Made by a program: the position numbers and the translations under genes
Shown here: piece after piece, positions 1 to 7,745 of the stretch
Numbering within the stretch: the stretch's first letter is position 1
Layout of the letters: every line of letters starts with the position of its first letter
The notes under the pieces: model-generated
Databases searched by the model: none
What the model saw: the letters and a program-made list of their open reading frames with translations, nothing else
Told to the model about the DNA's origin: nothing
Source of the DNA: PVC group bacterium
GTDB lineage: Bacteria; GCA-001730085; JADFSZ01
NCBI GenBank assembly: GCA_022560555.1
Contig: JADFSZ010000044.1
Location: forward strand, 1 to 10,889
DNA length: 10,889 nt
Direction of reading: 5' to 3'

Positions 1-83
1 AGGACAAATAATTGGCGCTAGCTTATCACAGCTTCACGGTCAGTTCAATATAATTCTTATATTCTCAAACGGTTACCCCTGAA
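1..83 (-). other. Non-coding stretch downstream of lnt
   Basis: Stops occur in all three minus-strand frames, so no minus-strand gene spans this stretch. It contains a 7-bp A/T-only inverted repeat with a 3-base loop (47-63) but no T-run of the kind a terminator needs. A weak promoter-like pair reads out of the window on the minus strand: TTGAAC (43-48) and TAAGCT (20-25) with a 17-base spacer. TAAGCT matches the -10 consensus at only three of six bases. Nothing here is a firm regulatory call. Confidence 0.3.
47..63. repeat. Short A/T inverted repeat after lnt
   Basis: AATATAA and TTATATT are perfect reverse complements separated by TTC. The stem has no G or C and no flanking T-run, so it would be a weak hairpin. 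It may be chance in AT-rich intergenic DNA. Confidence 0.35.
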
Positions 84-1634
84 TCACCCTTGGTTTTTCA
101 TCCTTTTTGAGCGATAATATCCAACAAACACAAGTGCAATATAAAGCACCACCCACGGCCAAACTCCAACCTTCTGATAAACTGTTGTGCCTAAGCCGCT
201 TGAGACATCCGCGCTGAGTATTCCCGTAACAAACAGTTCGTTTGATCGCTGAAAAAACGGTTCTCTTTTGTCCTTTTGAATGACCCGAATAACCCTACCA
301 TAGGGATCAATCACGCAGGAGATACCTGTATTGGCCGCGCGCAACACATACACACCATTTTCAGCTGCACGAAATACCGCATGCATCAGATGCTGATAAC
401 TCATAGCCGTATTCCCAAACCAGGCATCATTCGTGAGATTCAGCAAAGCAGAAGCCCCGTTTTTTACCAGTTTACGGGATAACTCCGGAAAAACATCTTC
501 ATAACAAATCAAAGGTCCTAGACTAAATTTTCCGTTAACGAATAAGGCCGGAGAAACTTTTCCCGCGGAAAAATCCTCTCCCGGAGTTACCCTCTTATGT
601 ATTTGCGGGAATATTTTTTTAATCCAAGACGGCACGTACTCACCAAACGGAACTAAATGTATTTTGTCATAGACAAGCGCCTCCCTATCAGCAGAAAGAA
701 CAAAGACAGAATTAAAATAACGCATGGTGTCACCCATAAGACGCCTATCCAGGGCTCCCGTAATCAAGGTAACCGGATGATTCTTAACAAAATCGTTTAA
801 TCGCTTTTTTCTATTTTCATCCGATCGATAATAAAATGGCAACGCGCTTTCAGGCCATACAACAACTTTGACATCTTCCCGAATCAATTCCTTTGACAAC
901 ACGATATACTTCTCAAGAATGGCATCCTTCTTAGATATATCCCACTTTTCATCTAAGGGAATATTCCCCTGGACGATCCCGATTTTTATCGTTTCTTTTC
1001 TGTCTAAATCTATGCTCCCTATGCGGGATTTCCCAAAAAAGACGAGTAGGAGGGATACACATCCCGCAGCCAAGAGAACCTTTGTGACTTTATTTGTCCA
1101 TCTCCTGGTCTTCCATAAAGAACTGAACCCGACCATCAGACAGATGTTCACAAAAACAATCCATGCCGAAACACCATAAACACCCAAAACTGAGGAGAGC
1201 TGAATAACAGACGGATTCAGATATTGCGAATACCCGATTTGTCCCCAAGGAAAACCTGTCAGCACATACTCCCTTAAATGCTCGACAAAAACCCAAATTA
1301 CGGGAACCGCGAACAATACCTCCCACACACCATTTTTTTGATCCGACAAAAAATATTTCAGCCAGATACAGACAGCGCTAAAAATAAATCCATAGAAAAC
1401 CGGCAGGATCAGAATAAGCACTAAGCCCCACCAGGACACTTCAATAATCCATGACAACAAAACCGCGTAAAATGCTAAACCAAAAAGGTAGCCGAAACGA
1501 AAAGAATAGTTAATGCTTTTATTTTTGTGAATTAAATATATCGGAAAGGCGAATGAGAACCAAACTAAAAAATGACAATCATAAGGAGGAAACGAAAGGG
1601 CTGTGAGAAACCCAAAGACTATTGACCACAGCAT
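84..1634 (-). CDS. lnt: Apolipoprotein N-acyltransferase
   Basis: Inner-membrane enzyme that adds the third acyl chain to the N-terminal cysteine of diacylated lipoproteins, the last step of lipoprotein maturation before outer-membrane sorting. The 516-aa protein (E. coli 512) has a multi-helix N-terminal half (about 1-200), a periplasmic nitrilase-like domain (about 215-470) and one C-terminal transmembrane helix (about 489-506). The triad is clear: E262 in WPESALP, K324 in [12 protein letters not shown] and C377 in [10 protein letters not shown], matching E. coli E267, K335 and C387. Y378, E379 and E332 also match known important residues. Conserved NLTNDAWFG (399-407) and LRAANTGIS (431-439) follow. 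The ATG lies inside the end of secA, and an in-frame TAA two codons upstream rules out an earlier start. No good ribosome-binding site is visible, so translation is probably coupled to secA. Its presence supports a diderm host. Confidence 0.96.
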   Translation of the reverse strand: MLWSIVFGFLTALSFPPYDCHFLVWFSFAFPIYLIHKNKSINYSFRFGYLFGLAFYAVLLSWIIEVSWWGLVLILILPVFYGFIFSAVCIWLKYFLSDQKNGVWEVLFAVPVIWVFVEHLREYVLTGFPWGQIGYSQYLNPSVIQLSSVLGVYGVSAWIVFVNICLMVGFSSLWKTRRWTNKVTKVLLAAGCVSLLLVFFGKSRIGSIDLDRKETIKIGIVQGNIPLDEKWDISKKDAILEKYIVLSKELIREDVKVVVWPESALPFYYRSDENRKKRLNDFVKNHPVTLITGALDRRLMGDTMRYFNSVFVLSADREALVYDKIHLVPFGEYVPSWIKKIFPQIHKRVTPGEDFSAGKVSPALFVNGKFSLGPLICYEDVFPELSRKLVKNGASALLNLTNDAWFGNTAMSYQHLMHAVFRAAENGVYVLRAANTGISCVIDPYGRVIRVIQKDKREPFFQRSNELFVTGILSADVSSGLGTTVYQKVGVWPWVVLYIALVFVGYYRSKRMKNQG

Positions 1635-4531
1635 TTTTTATACTTTTTCCCGCTACCACAAGGGCAAGGATTGTTTCGCCCAACCTTCGGCAACTCCCTG
1701 CGTACAGTGGGTGTTGGGGCATGTGGGTTGGTTTGGACGGCTGCTTGAGATCCTTGACTCTGCGGTGCCATTTGACGAATGGCGTTTGTAGCTAATACAG
1801 ATTCGGGATCATTGTAATTCATCTCATTTTGATGCGGAATCCCTTGGGAGCTCTTGTCAATAAACTGGATGCGAAAAAGATGATCCAGAATTTCATCGTT
1901 GATCTGATTGATCATAATACTAAACATTTCAAATCCCTCATGCTGATATTCGACTAAAGGATCTTTTTGCCCGTACGCACGAAAACCAACCGCGTCACGG
2001 AGTTGATCCATAGCGTATAAATGATCCTTCCACTTCCGGTCAATCGCTGTCAGAATAAGATACCGGATCACATCTCCAAGCTGGTCTTTTCCGATCAAAT
2101 TTTCACGCATATGATATTGATCGATCAGAAGACGGCATATTTCGTTACGAACCTCATCGGCTGTTTTTTTATGAAAACCCTCATGATCCTTAAATCGAAC
2201 AAAGAACTTTAATTGAAGCCACCGATTCAGTCCCTCCAGATCCCATTCGTGAGAATCCTTATTCGCTGATATATATTCGCCGCTGTGATCTTCAACAACC
2301 TGATAAATCACATCCGAGATATATTCTCCCAAAGCCTCCGCATAAAGAACTTCATTACGTCTCTCATAAATAACAGTCCGTTGCTTATTCATAATATCGT
2401 CGTATTTGAGGAGTTGTTTTCGGATTTCAAAATTCCGTGTTTCCACACGTCTTTGGGCCGTCGCGATGGAGCGGGTGATAAGCGGGTGCTGGATATCCTG
2501 CCCCTCTTCCATACCAAATTTCTCTAAAACCCCGGTGATACGATCCGAACCAAAAATCCGCATAAGATCATCTTCTAAGGACAAATAAAAACGGTTCGAC
2601 CCCGCATCTCCCTGGCGGCCGGAGCGTCCGCGCAACTGATTGTCTATCCGGCGCGATTCGTGCCGCTCTGTACCAATCACATGCAGCCCCCCAAGCTCCT
2701 TTACTCCCTCACCCAGAACAATATCCGTTCCGCGTCCTGCCATGTTTGTGGCAATCGTCAAGGATCCTCTCTGGCCCGCACGTTTGATGATGTCGGCCTC
2801 CCTCTCATGGTATTTGGCATTGAGAACCTCATGCGGAATCCGTTCCTTTTTGAAAATTCTTGACAGTCTTTCAGAACTGTCAATAGAAGTGGTTCCTAAC
2901 AAAACAGGGCGCCCCTTTTTATAACATTCCAAAACTTCACGGGTAACGGCCTGATATTTTTCACGTTCAGTTTTATAGATAACGTCTGGATGATTCAAAC
3001 GAATAAGAGGCTTGTTTGTCGGAACAACAATGACATCCAACTTATAAATTTCAAGGAATTCAGAGGCTTCTGTATCAGCCGTTCCCGTCATACCGGAAAG
3101 TTTCTCATACATACGAAAATAATTCTGAAACGTGATTGATGCCAGGGTTTGAGATTCTTTTTGGATGGTGACATTTTCTTTTGCTTCAATCGCTTCGTGA
3201 ATTCCGTCACCGTAACGCCTCCCGGGCATCATGCGGCCCGTAAATTCATCTACGATCGTAACTTTGTTATCAGCTACGACATAATCAACGTCCTCCTTGA
3301 ATACCACATAAGCTTTGATAAGCGTCTCAAGACTATTCAAACGCCGGCTTTTTTCTTCGTATGACTTAAACGCATTTCGTTCTTTTTCATGTTTTTCTTC
3401 ATCCGACAAACCCGCATCCTCCCTGATATTAAAAACGATATCATCAATATCTTCGAGCTGAAACTGATCGGCATATTTCTTGGAAAGCTCATCCTCCCCT
3501 TTCGATGTAAAAACAATCTCTCGCGTACGCTCCTCGTAAGTAAAATATAGTTCATCCTCTAATCGGCTCTTCTCATTCTCCAAACCCTTCGATCCGTAAT
3601 AAAGAGTGGCATCATCAAGTTTTTTCTTGAGACTTGCATTTTCAAGAATATGTTTTAAAAACTTTTTTTCTTTCGGAGAACCACGATGAATGATAAACAA
3701 ACATTCCTTGAGCTTTTCACTGTCATCGGCGTCCAGTGCTTTTTCGAGATCATCCAGCTTGCTTGAAATCACCATTGCCTGTTTACGCACCACCAAATCC
3801 CTAACAAGAGATTTGACTTCATCATAGCAATGTGTGACAGTATCAACCGCACCGGAAATAATCAAAGGCGTTCGGGCTTCATCGATAAGTATACTGTCAA
3901 CCTCGTCTACGATGGCATAATTCAGTTGACGTTGAGCTTTCTGATTTTTGTTGTAAACCATATTGTCCCGTAAATAATCGAATCCGAATTCATTATTGGT
4001 GCCGAACGTGATGTCACACCGATAGGCCTTCTGCCGGTTTTCAGGGGAAATCTCATGCTGAATCACACCGACTGTTAAACCTAAAAATTCGTACACAGGC
4101 CCCATCCAATCTCTGTCCCTCTTTGCCAAATAATCATTCACCGTGATCACATGAACGCCCTTGCCTTCAAGAGCGTTAAGATAACCCGGCAATGTCGCCA
4201 CAAGCGTTTTTCCCTCTCCGGTCACCATTTCAGCAATTTTTCCTTGATGAAGAGCCATTCCTCCCATGAGCTGAACATCAAAATGACGCATATTAAGAAC
4301 GCGCTTGGCCGTTTCACGCACAACCGCAAAAGCCTCGGGCAATAACTCCTCCAAAGACACCCCTTCTTTATGACGGGTACGGAATTCACCCGTTTTTTGC
4401 TTAAGCTCCGAATCGGACAATTTAGAGATCCCGGCTTCAAGCTGATTGATGCTGTCTACGTCCGTTTGAAGTCGACGGATATCCCGACCGCTTTTTGTAC
4501 CGATTATACGTTTTAGAACAGTTTTAAACAT
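1619..4531 (-). CDS. secA: Preprotein translocase ATPase SecA
   Basis: Motor ATPase that drives secretory proteins through the SecYEG channel. The 970-aa protein is longer than E. coli SecA (901 aa). Domains in order: N-terminal helix; NBD1 with Walker [10 protein letters not shown] (102-110), helicase-like [13 protein letters not shown] (131-143) and Walker [20 protein letters not shown] (209-227); preprotein-binding domain (about 230-415); return to NBD1 with [17 protein letters not shown] (427-443); NBD2 with [14 protein letters not shown] (479-492), [13 protein letters not shown] (595-607) and the arginine-finger region RGRSGRQGD (634-642); helical scaffold and wing domains; a Ser/Gln/Pro-rich linker (about 893-945); and a SEC-C zinc motif with C956, C958, C967 and C968. 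The preprotein-binding domain carries extra residues (about 245-330, with [14 protein letters not shown]), resembling the insert I know from Bacteroidetes SecA. The strong ribosome-binding site fixes the start. The 3' end overlaps lnt by 16 bases. All catalytic motifs are intact. Confidence 0.97.
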   Translation of the reverse strand: MFKTVLKRIIGTKSGRDIRRLQTDVDSINQLEAGISKLSDSELKQKTGEFRTRHKEGVSLEELLPEAFAVVRETAKRVLNMRHFDVQLMGGMALHQGKIAEMVTGEGKTLVATLPGYLNALEGKGVHVITVNDYLAKRDRDWMGPVYEFLGLTVGVIQHEISPENRQKAYRCDITFGTNNEFGFDYLRDNMVYNKNQKAQRQLNYAIVDEVDSILIDEARTPLIISGAVDTVTHCYDEVKSLVRDLVVRKQAMVISSKLDDLEKALDADDSEKLKECLFIIHRGSPKEKKFLKHILENASLKKKLDDATLYYGSKGLENEKSRLEDELYFTYEERTREIVFTSKGEDELSKKYADQFQLEDIDDIVFNIREDAGLSDEEKHEKERNAFKSYEEKSRRLNSLETLIKAYVVFKEDVDYVVADNKVTIVDEFTGRMMPGRRYGDGIHEAIEAKENVTIQKESQTLASITFQNYFRMYEKLSGMTGTADTEASEFLEIYKLDVIVVPTNKPLIRLNHPDVIYKTEREKYQAVTREVLECYKKGRPVLLGTTSIDSSERLSRIFKKERIPHEVLNAKYHEREADIIKRAGQRGSLTIATNMAGRGTDIVLGEGVKELGGLHVIGTERHESRRIDNQLRGRSGRQGDAGSNRFYLSLEDDLMRIFGSDRITGVLEKFGMEEGQDIQHPLITRSIATAQRRVETRNFEIRKQLLKYDDIMNKQRTVIYERRNEVLYAEALGEYISDVIYQVVEDHSGEYISANKDSHEWDLEGLNRWLQLKFFVRFKDHEGFHKKTADEVRNEICRLLIDQYHMRENLIGKDQLGDVIRYLILTAIDRKWKDHLYAMDQLRDAVGFRAYGQKDPLVEYQHEGFEMFSIMINQINDEILDHLFRIQFIDKSSQGIPHQNEMNYNDPESVLATNAIRQMAPQSQGSQAAVQTNPHAPTPTVRRELPKVGRNNPCPCGSGKKYKKCCGQ

Positions 4532-4535
4532 CCCA

Positions 4536-4541
4536 CTCCTT
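4536..4541 (-). promoter_or_regulatory. Strong Shine-Dalgarno of secA
   Basis: AAGGAG lies four bases before the secA ATG, within the 34-base murJ-secA gap. It is the best ribosome-binding site in the window and fixes the secA start at 4531. The rest of the gap shows no terminator-like hairpin, which supports co-transcription with murJ. Confidence 0.75.
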
Positions 4542-4565
4542 GTCTATATTAAACATCCGTAAATT

Positions 4566-6131
4566 TTAAGCTCTTTTGGCCCTTTTGGCAACTAAAGCTT
4601 CGAAAAGATTTTTTAATTCACTCACCTTAAACAAGCTGCAAAGAGTACCAAAAACAGCCATACCCGCACCAATCGCACCCAAAAGGATCACAACTTGATA
4701 TAAAATACCTGCCCCCTCCCGTGAAAATAATTCCATAAACCCGGAACAGCAGACAGCCATCACACAGGAAATAGCCAGAATTTTAACAAAAACTGTCAGG
4801 ATCTTTTTATCATCAAGATTGTTTAATTTTTTCTTGAGTGCTGCCAAAAGAAAGAAGGCCTGAAAAGATGACGATAAGCTCATAGCCAGAGCCAGTCCGG
4901 CTCCACGCATATGACGCATTAAGATGAGACTAAAAACGATATTCATGAGCATACCCACGCATGAAAAGATCATCGGCCGCTTCGTATCCTGCATGGCATA
5001 AAAAACCGGGGTCAGAATCCTTATCGACGCGTAAGCCACAAGCCCAAACGCGTAATACATCAGGGCCTGACTTGTCAAAAAAGTTGAATGTTGCCCAAAA
5101 GCTCCGTGTTCAAAAAGAACACGGACAATCGGACGGCGTAACACAATCAAACCTGCCATCATAGGAATCGTCAACAAAAGAACTTGACGCATACTGAATG
5201 AAAACGTTTCACGCAGTTTGTCGAAATCTTTACGTGTCGCTTGACGTGAAAGCTCCGGCAAAATGACCTGCCCCATCGGCGTCGCCACAATTCCCAGAGG
5301 CAGTTGAATCAAGCGCTCGCTAAAATAAAGAGAGGACTGAATCCCCACACCCAGAAAATGCGCAATCACCCTCGTGATAAACACATTGATCGGCACAATC
5401 GCCGTGCCGATAACAACCGGGATAAATAAGCGGGCTATCTTTCGAACTCCGGGGTGATGCCGATTAATGCGAAATTTAAAAGAAACCTTAAAGCGGCGAA
5501 GCATGGGAATCTGCATGGCCATCTGCACAACTCCAGCCCCAAGTATACCCCAACAAACAATCCAGATCTTTTTCTCAAGACTCCAATCAGACACAAACCA
5601 GAGACATCCTAAAGCCATGATCCAAAAAACGTTTAAAACAATCGGGAAAAGCGCCGGGACTGTAAAATGACGAAATGTATTTAATATTCCCATAAACACG
5701 GCCGCAAGGCATATAAAGATCACATAGGGAAATAACACGTATGATAACTCAAACAACAGCCTTGTTTTTTCATCAAGGTGAAAATATTCCAGAAAAATGT
5801 AAATGATGACAAACATGGCCATCACGAGCACCGTCAGAATCACAACAACACTACTAATCACAACGGATATCAGCTCCCGGGTGCTTGGCTCATTTTTCTC
5901 TTCAAGCGATTCACTCAAAACCGGAACAAGAGCCGCGTTCAAAGCCCCTTCTCCAAAAATCCTTCTCACCAAATTCGGAAGCATAAAAGCTCCGATAAAA
6001 GCGTCCCACACCATACCTGTGCCAAAAATCCACGCGGATCCAATGTCGCGAATCATCCCCAATACACGACTCGCCATTGTCGCGAGACTGATAAACCCGG
6101 CAGATTTCAGGATTTTTTTATTGGATGACAT
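4566..6131 (-). CDS. murJ: Lipid II flippase MurJ (MviN)
   Basis: Integral inner-membrane protein of the MOP exporter superfamily that flips the peptidoglycan precursor lipid II to the periplasmic face. The 521-aa length is typical, and the chain is strongly hydrophobic throughout, consistent with about 14 transmembrane helices. The N-terminal signature is complete: SRVLGMIRD (21-29), DAFIGAFMLPNLVRR (43-57) and FGEGALNAALVPV (59-71). R22, R28, D43, R56 and E61 line up with the essential E. coli residues R18, R24, D39, R52 and E57. The later SERLIQLP segment puts R273 at the position of E. coli R270. The C-terminal tail is short and basic (AKRAKRA). The start ATG lacks a clear ribosome-binding site. 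The gene lies 34 bases ahead of secA and 72 bases after the uracil-DNA glycosylase. No alternative function is likely given the full signature. Confidence 0.96.
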   Translation of the reverse strand: MSSNKKILKSAGFISLATMASRVLGMIRDIGSAWIFGTGMVWDAFIGAFMLPNLVRRIFGEGALNAALVPVLSESLEEKNEPSTRELISVVISSVVVILTVLVMAMFVIIYIFLEYFHLDEKTRLLFELSYVLFPYVIFICLAAVFMGILNTFRHFTVPALFPIVLNVFWIMALGCLWFVSDWSLEKKIWIVCWGILGAGVVQMAMQIPMLRRFKVSFKFRINRHHPGVRKIARLFIPVVIGTAIVPINVFITRVIAHFLGVGIQSSLYFSERLIQLPLGIVATPMGQVILPELSRQATRKDFDKLRETFSFSMRQVLLLTIPMMAGLIVLRRPIVRVLFEHGAFGQHSTFLTSQALMYYAFGLVAYASIRILTPVFYAMQDTKRPMIFSCVGMLMNIVFSLILMRHMRGAGLALAMSLSSSFQAFFLLAALKKKLNNLDDKKILTVFVKILAISCVMAVCCSGFMELFSREGAGILYQVVILLGAIGAGMAVFGTLCSLFKVSELKNLFEALVAKRAKRA

Positions 6132-6203
6132 ACGAAAAAGCTTCGCTTCCAGTTTCCAGTTTAAAGCAAAATACAGTTAAACAAGTATAAAAAACTATTA
6201 ATA
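6132..6203 (-). other. 72-bp gap between udg and murJ, possible promoter region
   Basis: This is the widest gap between genes in the window and is AT-rich. It is a plausible place for a promoter feeding murJ-secA-lnt. I see only weak hexamers: a TATACT (-10-like) with a poorly spaced TTGAAT upstream of it, inside the end of udg. No GC-rich hairpin followed by a T-run is present, so there is no clear intrinsic terminator. The 7-base unit AAACTGG occurs twice in tandem (6149-6162). No strong Shine-Dalgarno precedes the murJ ATG. Confidence 0.3.
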
Positions 6204-6866
6204 CTACTCATTCAATAATTTCCTTATGAGTTTCATGTCTTCCCACACGGGACGTTTCATGGCGGGATTGCGCAAGAGATAGGCAGGATGATAGGTTGGA
6301 ATCACAATCGTGTCTTGGCGATGAAACACTTGGCCGCGAATATGTGATATGGTCTCCTCCGTCCCCAAAACCGTTTTAGCCGCGGGAGATCCAAGAGTGC
6401 AGATAATCTTCGGCTTAATATAATTAATTTGTGCCTCCAAATACGGATGACATTTTTCAATTTCATGAGGAAAGGGGGTTCTGTTTTGGGGCGGTCTGCA
6501 TTTGATCACATTGCATATATAAACATCTTTTCGGTTTAGTCCGATTGACTCAATGATCTTTGTCAAAAGTTTCCCGGCCCTCCCGACAAAGGGAAAGCCT
6601 TGAGCATCCTCATCCGCCCCCGGAGCCTCCCCCACAAACATCAAATCAGCTTGTTCATTGCCGTCTCCAAATACAACGTTATTTCGATTTTCGCACAATT
6701 CGCATTTCCGGCAGTTTAGAACATTTTTCTTTAATTTCTTCCACTCCGCATCATCCGCCTTTGCCTCTTTTGAATCCAGATGTATGGGCAGCACATCTTG
6801 CATACCCATCATTTTCTCATTTTCCAAAAATCCTTTAAATCGTTCTCGTATATCCAAATCACTCAT
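6204..6866 (-). CDS. Family 4 uracil-DNA glycosylase (Fe-S)
   Basis: Removes uracil from DNA after cytosine deamination or dUTP misincorporation, starting base-excision repair. The 220-aa protein has the family 4 (UdgA-like) hallmarks. Four cysteines are placed to bind a [4Fe-4S] cluster: C52 and C55 in CRKC, C123 in the segment IKCRPPQNRTP, and C139 about 15 residues later. The active-site motif GEAPGADED lies at 79-87, followed by GFPFVGRAGKLL, and the second catalytic motif HPAYLLRNP lies at 193-201. About 45 residues precede the first cysteine; such a charged N-terminal extension occurs in many bacterial members. The start codon overlaps the nnrD stop as ATGA, indicating translational coupling. 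Family 4 enzymes are unrelated in sequence to the family 1 Ung protein, and no Ung is visible here. It ends in TAG and is followed by the only sizeable gap in the cluster. No truncation or missing key residue is seen. Confidence 0.95.
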   Translation of the reverse strand: MSDLDIRERFKGFLENEKMMGMQDVLPIHLDSKEAKADDAEWKKLKKNVLNCRKCELCENRNNVVFGDGNEQADLMFVGEAPGADEDAQGFPFVGRAGKLLTKIIESIGLNRKDVYICNVIKCRPPQNRTPFPHEIEKCHPYLEAQINYIKPKIICTLGSPAAKTVLGTEETISHIRGQVFHRQDTIVIPTYHPAYLLRNPAMKRPVWEDMKLIRKLLNE

Positions 6867-7741
6867 TTTTTCACACGTTCATATTTTTTTAAGACCGTTG
6901 GCAGCACTTCAATCAGATCCCGCGCAATCAACCCCATCATTCCCTTTTGCTTCACAGACTCTACACCAGTCTGTCCATGAATAAAAACTCCAAGAACACT
7001 AGCCTCAAAACCATCCATACCCTGCGCCAGGAAACCGCCGATGATCCCTGTTAACACATCCCCGGTCCCTGCTGTCGATAGCCCGGGATTAACGGCATCA
7101 TTAACATAAACACGCTCTCCGTCCGAAACAACCGTCGGCGCTCCCTTGAGAACAACCGTGATTCCGTGTGTTTTTGCAAAAGAGAAAGCGCATTCACCAG
7201 GATTTTTATGTATGTCTTCTTTTGGTATACCCGTTAATTTCTGAAATTCTCCCGGATGCGGTGTCATCACACGGCTCTTCCCTTTCAACAAAGCCTTGTC
7301 CCCTTCTAAAGCCGCTAAAGCATCCGCATCCAGAGCCATCGGAATACTTAAACTCGGAACGAGTTTTCTGACAAGATTCGATGTTTCAGCATGAGTTGAC
7401 AGCCCCGGGCCAATCGCGATTGCGGAAATATTTTTACTATAAGCATGAATTTCTGCGAACGCGTCCAAATTAAGAGATGCTTTATCTGTCTCGGGCAAAG
7501 AAAGTTTAACCGCTTCCGTGATTTGAGAGTCCACTTGAGCAACGAGGGAAGCGGGACATCCCAGCGTCACATAACCGCACCCGCTTCTCAAAGCCGCCAT
7601 CGTAGAAAGAACAGATGCCCCTGTTAATCCAAGGGATCCCGCAATCACCAACAAATGCCCGTAGGTTTTCTTATGACCTTGAGGAATCCGTTCCGGAATA
7701 TTTTCTAAAATTGATTTAATGTCAATGGTTTCAGGTTTCAT
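6863..7741 (-). CDS. nnrD: ADP-dependent (S)-NAD(P)H-hydrate dehydratase, stand-alone
   Basis: Repairs the damaged cofactors NADHX and NADPHX by ATP- or ADP-driven dehydration back to NAD(P)H; cytoplasmic, ribokinase-like fold (YjeF C-terminal/CARKD family). The 292-aa protein matches the single-domain length. It shows the entry motif HKKTYGHLLVIAGS (23-36), GPGL (111-114), LDADAL (137-142), the loop MTPHPGEF (159-166), VLKG (197-200) and the catalytic NPGLSTAGTGDVLTG (218-232), whose GTGD Asp is the family's catalytic base. The N-terminal YjeF epimerase domain (NnrE), fused in many bacteria, is absent. The chosen ATG leaves a 4-base gap after the GH94 stop; a longer frame back to 7822 would overlap that gene and add residues without family similarity. 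The ribosome-binding site is weak, so coupling to the upstream gene is likely. The 3' end overlaps the uracil-DNA glycosylase start by four bases (ATGA). Identity is secure; the start is probable. Confidence 0.93.
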   Translation of the reverse strand: MKPETIDIKSILENIPERIPQGHKKTYGHLLVIAGSLGLTGASVLSTMAALRSGCGYVTLGCPASLVAQVDSQITEAVKLSLPETDKASLNLDAFAEIHAYSKNISAIAIGPGLSTHAETSNLVRKLVPSLSIPMALDADALAALEGDKALLKGKSRVMTPHPGEFQKLTGIPKEDIHKNPGECAFSFAKTHGITVVLKGAPTVVSDGERVYVNDAVNPGLSTAGTGDVLTGIIGGFLAQGMDGFEASVLGVFIHGQTGVESVKQKGMMGLIARDLIEVLPTVLKKYERVKK

Positions 7742-7745
7742 ATCA

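Noticed and set aside
54-80. AGGGG followed by GTTTGA on the minus strand, recalling the prfB programmed frameshift site
   Set aside because: Both the original frame and the +1 frame meet stops within a few codons, no start codon precedes it in an open frame, and the bases only loosely match the AGGGGG/CTTTGA arrangement.
2-82. Plus-strand open frame of 26 codons running in from the left edge and ending in TGA just before the lnt stop
   Set aside because: An open run this short is expected by chance. The peptide (starting GQIIGASLSQLHGQ) matches no family I can name, and a convergent gene ending one base from lnt with no terminator would be unusual. Sequence further left would settle it.
868-1179. 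103-aa plus-strand frame opposite lnt
   Set aside because: Antisense to the Lnt membrane and nitrilase regions, with no recognisable domain or independent start signal.
5778-6128. 116-aa plus-strand frame (with an overlapping 125-aa frame at 5803-6180) opposite the murJ start
   Set aside because: Lies wholly or almost wholly antisense to murJ, whose conserved motifs are intact here. The translation is low in structure and unrelated to any family; it is a shadow.
6137-6149. Small hairpin (CGAA / TTCG) with a T-run near the murJ start, considered as a terminator
   Set aside because: The stem is only four base pairs and the T-run is in the loop rather than after the stem, so it does not have terminator form.
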